DNA of 8,548 bases, taken from assembly GCA_959020035.1 (NCBI GenBank), contig CAUEQX010000079.1, forward strand, positions 1-8,548, read 5' to 3'. How positions within the stretch are numbered: position 1 is the stretch's first letter; each line of letters starts with the position of its first letter. Below the pieces are notes generated by a model. It was given only the letters and a program-made list of their open reading frames with translations, ran no database searches and had not been told where the DNA came from. Made by a program: the position numbers and the translations under genes. This document shows positions 6,049 through 8,548 of this stretch, in pieces. The DNA is from an uncultured Collinsella sp. (GTDB lineage Bacteria > Actinomycetota > Coriobacteriia > Coriobacteriales > Coriobacteriaceae).

Positions 6049-6867
6049 ATGGCAGAAATGACGCTTGAGGGTGTGGACGCTCGTCCCGAGGACTCTGCGT
6101 TTGCCCTTGGCCGCGTGCATTCGATCGAGACGATGGGAACGGTCGACGGACCCGGCATCCGCTTTGTGGTGTTTGTTCAGGGCTGTCCCATGCGCTGCGC
6201 GTATTGCCACAATCCCGATACCTGGTCGGTCAACGGCGGCACCATGGTGACCGTCGAACACCTGATGGATGAGTTCCAGAGTAACCACGAGTTCTATCGC
6301 AGCGGTGGCATTACGGTGTCCGGCGGCGAGCCGCTCCTGCAGCCCGAGTTTTTGGCCGATCTGTTTCGTGCTATGCATAACAACCCCGATGGCCGTGTAC
6401 ATACCTGCCTAGATAGCTGTGGCTACGCCTTCGACCCCCAGCATCCCGAGAAGTTCGATGCCCTACTCAACGAGACCGATATGGTGCTGCTCGACATTAA
6501 ACACGCCGATCCCATCGAGCATAAAAAGCTGACCGGTTGCGATCCCGCACGCATTCTGGCGTTTGGTGATGAGCTCGCGCGTCGCAAGATTAAGGTCGTT
6601 ATCCGCCACGTGGTGGTGCCGGGCATTACCGACACGGTGGAGGAGTGCGAGAAGCTCGGCCGCCTCATCGCTCCGTGGCATAATGTGGTGGGTTTGGAGA
6701 TGCTGCCGTATCACACGATGGGTGTCGTCAAGTACGAGCAACTGGGCATTCCCTATAAACTTGAGGGCGTGCCCCAGATGGATACCGCGCGCATGCCCGA
6801 GCTACGCAATGCCGTTATGACCGGCATGAAAAAGCGCCGTGCGGAGCTAAAAAACGCCATCGGCTAG
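6049..6867 (+). CDS. pflA: Pyruvate formate-lyase-activating enzyme (radical SAM)
   Basis: This 272-residue cytoplasmic radical-SAM enzyme installs the glycyl radical on pyruvate formate-lyase under anaerobic conditions. The hallmark is Cys46-x3-Cys50-x2-Cys53 in QGCPMRCAYCHNPDTW, which would bind the 4Fe-4S cluster. It is preceded by HSIETMGTVDGPGIRFVVF (24-42) and followed by the SAM-binding SGGEPLLQPEF (91-101); a downstream part includes LLDIKH (147-152). There is no extra ferredoxin insert between GTVDGPG and the cluster, which fits true PflA rather than activases of other glycyl-radical enzymes. ATG 6049 has AAGG (6037-6040) eight bases upstream; a TTG at 6019 and ATG 6058 are alternatives. 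pflB is not in this window, so the usual pflB-pflA pairing is not seen on either side. Confidence 0.93.
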   Translation: MAEMTLEGVDARPEDSAFALGRVHSIETMGTVDGPGIRFVVFVQGCPMRCAYCHNPDTWSVNGGTMVTVEHLMDEFQSNHEFYRSGGITVSGGEPLLQPEFLADLFRAMHNNPDGRVHTCLDSCGYAFDPQHPEKFDALLNETDMVLLDIKHADPIEHKKLTGCDPARILAFGDELARRKIKVVIRHVVVPGITDTVEECEKLGRLIAPWHNVVGLEMLPYHTMGVVKYEQLGIPYKLEGVPQMDTARMPELRNAVMTGMKKRRAELKNAIG

Positions 6868-6922
6868 CAAGTCATTTTGCTCCTCTACGATACCCGCGCT
6901 GCGCTGGTCTAGCGGCTTCGTA

Positions 6923-6953
6923 TTGCGCGGTTGAGTCAAAATGCTGGTACCAT
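6923..6953 (+). promoter_or_regulatory. Possible mtnN promoter (extended -10)
   Basis: TGGTACCAT (6945-6953) has the TGnTAnnnT form of an extended -10, placed about 38 bases before the mtnN ATG. The only -35-like hexamer is TTGCGC (6923-6928) at a long 19-base spacing, so the extended -10 would carry most of the recognition. Confidence 0.35.
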
Positions 6954-6990
6954 ACCGTGGATAGCAGTTTTCACGGGTTTGGGGGATGGT

Positions 6991-7731
6991 ATGCCTACCA
7001 TCGCAATCATCGGCGCACTCGAAAAAGAGGTTGCGCAGATTAAAGAAGAGCTAAACGGTGCCCATGTGACGCAAGAGGCGGGCTTGACTGTTGTAAGCGG
7101 CGAGCTCGACGGTCTGACGGTGGTCGCCACGACCGCTGGCATGGGTACCGTGAACGCCGCTGGCGCAACGCAGCATCTCATCAGCAAATACGCCCCGCAG
7201 GCCGTTGTGTTTTCGGGCATTGCGGGTGGCCTTAACCCTAAACTGCATATTAACGACGTGGTTATAGGCAAGTGCCTGCGCTATCTGGATACCGATACGG
7301 CACTCATCGCCGAGTCCGCTCCGGGGCTCGAGGAGTTTGCCTCGACGCCGGCGTTGGCTGATGTTGCCGCCGCCGTGCTTGCCGAGCATGGATTTGTGGA
7401 TACCTCGGCGGATGAGAATTCTGCGGAGAAGGACCCCAAGCAGTTCCTGTGTGGCACTATCGCCACGGGTGACCGCTTTGTTACGGGTGACACCATGCGT
7501 AACGCTGCGATTGAGGCCACGCATGCCGATTGCGTCGAGATGGAGGGCGCGGCAATTGCGCACATCGCGGCCAAGAATGGTGTCGATTGCCTGGTGCTGC
7601 GCGCTATCAGCGATAATTGCGACGAGGCATATGACGCGTTTTGCGAGCGCGAGTTCGATCTGGACGAGTACGCTCGCACCGCGAGCGGTATCACGCTTGA
7701 CATCGTTCGTCGTATCGCCGCCGCGCAATAG
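6991..7731 (+). CDS. mtnN: 5'-methylthioadenosine/S-adenosylhomocysteine nucleosidase
   Basis: This is a 246-residue cytoplasmic enzyme that removes adenine from methylthioadenosine and S-adenosylhomocysteine (also 5'-deoxyadenosine in this family), recycling by-products of SAM chemistry. Family marks are IAIIGALEKEV at the N-terminus, TTAGMGTVNAAGATQ (47-61), SGIAGGLNP (75-83), ATGDRF (158-163), VEMEGAAIAH (182-191) and RAISDN (204-209). By alignment in memory with E. coli MtnN, Glu13, Glu185 and Asp208 match catalytic Glu12, Glu174 and Asp197. ATG 6991 is chosen because GGGGG (6981-6985) sits five bases upstream and the protein then begins at the normal family N-terminus; the frame is open further upstream. 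The next gene starts 39 bases after the stop, so the two are probably co-transcribed. Position after the SAM-using pflA may be coincidental. Confidence 0.93.
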   Translation: MPTIAIIGALEKEVAQIKEELNGAHVTQEAGLTVVSGELDGLTVVATTAGMGTVNAAGATQHLISKYAPQAVVFSGIAGGLNPKLHINDVVIGKCLRYLDTDTALIAESAPGLEEFASTPALADVAAAVLAEHGFVDTSADENSAEKDPKQFLCGTIATGDRFVTGDTMRNAAIEATHADCVEMEGAAIAHIAAKNGVDCLVLRAISDNCDEAYDAFCEREFDLDEYARTASGITLDIVRRIAAAQ

Positions 7732-7759
7732 CACGCCCGTTTTGTAAGAACCTACGACC

Positions 7760-7765
7760 AAGGAG
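7760..7765 (+). promoter_or_regulatory. Ribosome binding site that decides the engB start
   Basis: AAGGAG ends five bases before ATG 7771. An in-frame GTG at 7765 overlaps this site and so is unlikely to be the start. Confidence 0.75.
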
Positions 7766-7770
7766 TGTCC

Positions 7771-8361
7771 ATGGCCGATTCAATTAACTACCAGCTTGCC
7801 AAGTTCGTCGCCAGCTACGGCAAGGTTTCGCAGATCCCCGAGTCCACCTGTCCCGAGGTGAGCTTTGTTGGCCGCTCCAACGTGGGCAAGTCGTCGATTA
7901 TGAACAAGCTCTTTGGTCGCAAGAACCTGGTCAAGGTTTCGAGTACGCCGGGCAAGACGAGCAATATCAATTTCTTCGAGGCCGACGACGTGCACTTTGT
8001 GGACCTGCCGGGCTACGGCTTCGCGCGTCGCTCCAAGGCCGAGCGCGACCGCTGGGCCGAGCTCATCGGCGACTTCTTCGACTCGGAGCGCAGCTTTAAC
8101 CTGGTTGTATCGCTGGTGGACATTCGCCACGACCCCAGTAAGCTCGACCATGACATGATCGACTACCTGCAGGGCAACGAGTTCAACTTTATCGTTTGCC
8201 TCACCAAGGCCGACAAGCTCAGCCGCACCCAGCAGGCCCGCCAGGCAGCAGCCATCAAAAAGCAACTCAACGTCCCGGCCGAGAACGTAATCATCACAAG
8301 CTCCCAAACCGGCACCGGCATCGACGAACTCAAAAAGCGCATCGCCGAGGCCTGCCTCTAA
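7771..8361 (+). CDS. engB: Ribosome-biogenesis GTPase EngB/YsxC
   Basis: This 196-residue GTPase belongs to the TrmE-Era-EngA-EngB superfamily, whose EngB members help assemble the large ribosomal subunit. All G motifs are visible: G1 GRSNVGKS (34-41), G2 region SSTPGKTSNINFF (57-69), G3 DLPGYGFA (78-85), G4 TKAD (145-148) and G5 SSQTGTG (177-183). The DLPGYGFA box and the STPGKT switch sequence are diagnostic for EngB rather than Era or Der. The length is typical of the single-domain family, and a short lysine-containing helix ends the protein. It lies 39 bases after mtnN with its own strong ribosome site and ends in TAA. No obvious intrinsic terminator follows. Confidence 0.96.
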   Translation: MADSINYQLAKFVASYGKVSQIPESTCPEVSFVGRSNVGKSSIMNKLFGRKNLVKVSSTPGKTSNINFFEADDVHFVDLPGYGFARRSKAERDRWAELIGDFFDSERSFNLVVSLVDIRHDPSKLDHDMIDYLQGNEFNFIVCLTKADKLSRTQQARQAAAIKKQLNVPAENVIITSSQTGTGIDELKKRIAEACL

Positions 8362-8548
8362 TAAGTGCCCCAACCTAGCAAGAGCCCCTATCAATAAAAA
8401 GCCATAATTTCAGCCCTGCGCCCCTTCAAAGCGTGGGTCCCTGTAGACGTCGCTAGCCACGTTGCCATAGGGCCACCCGGGGGCATCCCCTTAAAAACAT
8501 TCCGCACTGATATCTTCTGTATTGAAGACGTCGATGGTGCACCCGTAT
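8362..8548. other. Unassigned right edge
   Basis: No gene is recognised in these 187 bases. The left end (8362-8400) is AT-rich with no terminator stem. The remainder can fold locally: GGGG/CCCC around 8475-8490 and TCTTC/GAAGA around 8513-8528. On the minus strand one frame is open from the window edge to a TGA at 8393-8391 (51 codons); another minus-strand frame stops at TAA near 8491. Neither resembles a family I know. It may hold the 3' end of a minus-strand gene, a leader of a gene to the right, or a noncoding repeat. Confidence 0.3.

Noticed and set aside
6866..6881. AGCAA/TTGCT hairpin right after pflA as a terminator
   Set aside because: The stem is only five pairs and is followed by CCTCTACG with no T-run, too weak to claim.
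6895..6935. tRNA-like impression from GCGCTGGTCTAGCGG
   Set aside because: No T-loop GTTCRAnnC sequence, acceptor pairing or cloverleaf could be found around it.
1..8548. CRISPR array, insertion sequence, prophage or defence genes
   Set aside because: No regularly spaced repeats, transposase or integrase motifs, terminal inverted repeats or defence-type domains are present. All recognisable genes are metabolic or housekeeping.

Overview
The window reads as chromosomal DNA of a gut-type, fairly GC-rich actinobacterium. Codon choice and gene styles suggest the class Coriobacteriia, with something Collinsella-like as the best guess. That assignment is recognition from memory, not a computed match. 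All seven complete genes and one truncated gene lie on the + strand, and most of the DNA is coding.

Region 1 (1-4744) is a sugar-utilisation locus. It holds the 3' end of a LacI-family regulator, then a control region with three 17-bp operator-like repeats overlapping a good sigma-70-type promoter. Next come a divergent GH32-type glycosidase, a sucrose-class PTS permease (EIIBC, no EIIA domain) and a canonical GH32 sucrose-6-phosphate hydrolase/beta-fructosidase. The likely logic is repressor release by sugar, uptake with phosphorylation of a fructose-containing saccharide, and cytoplasmic cleavage by one or both hydrolases. A 17-bp-stem RNA hairpin separates the permease from the last hydrolase.

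Region 2 (4745-5874) has a 275-base intergenic stretch with a second long hairpin and a possible promoter, followed by a DegV-family fatty-acid-binding protein.

Region 3 (5875-8361) holds three housekeeping-type genes: pflA (pyruvate formate-lyase activase, without pflB in this window), mtnN (MTA/SAH nucleosidase) and engB (ribosome-assembly GTPase). mtnN and engB are 39 bases apart and probably co-transcribed. A perfect 10-bp palindrome sits on the likely -35 of pflA.

Region 4 (8362-8548) has no gene I can assign. It contains a minus-strand frame that stays open to the window edge.

I found no convincing new defence or mobile system. The most distinctive items are the divergent GH32 enzyme beside a PTS, the operator-embedded promoter, the two wobble-containing hairpins and the unexplained right edge.
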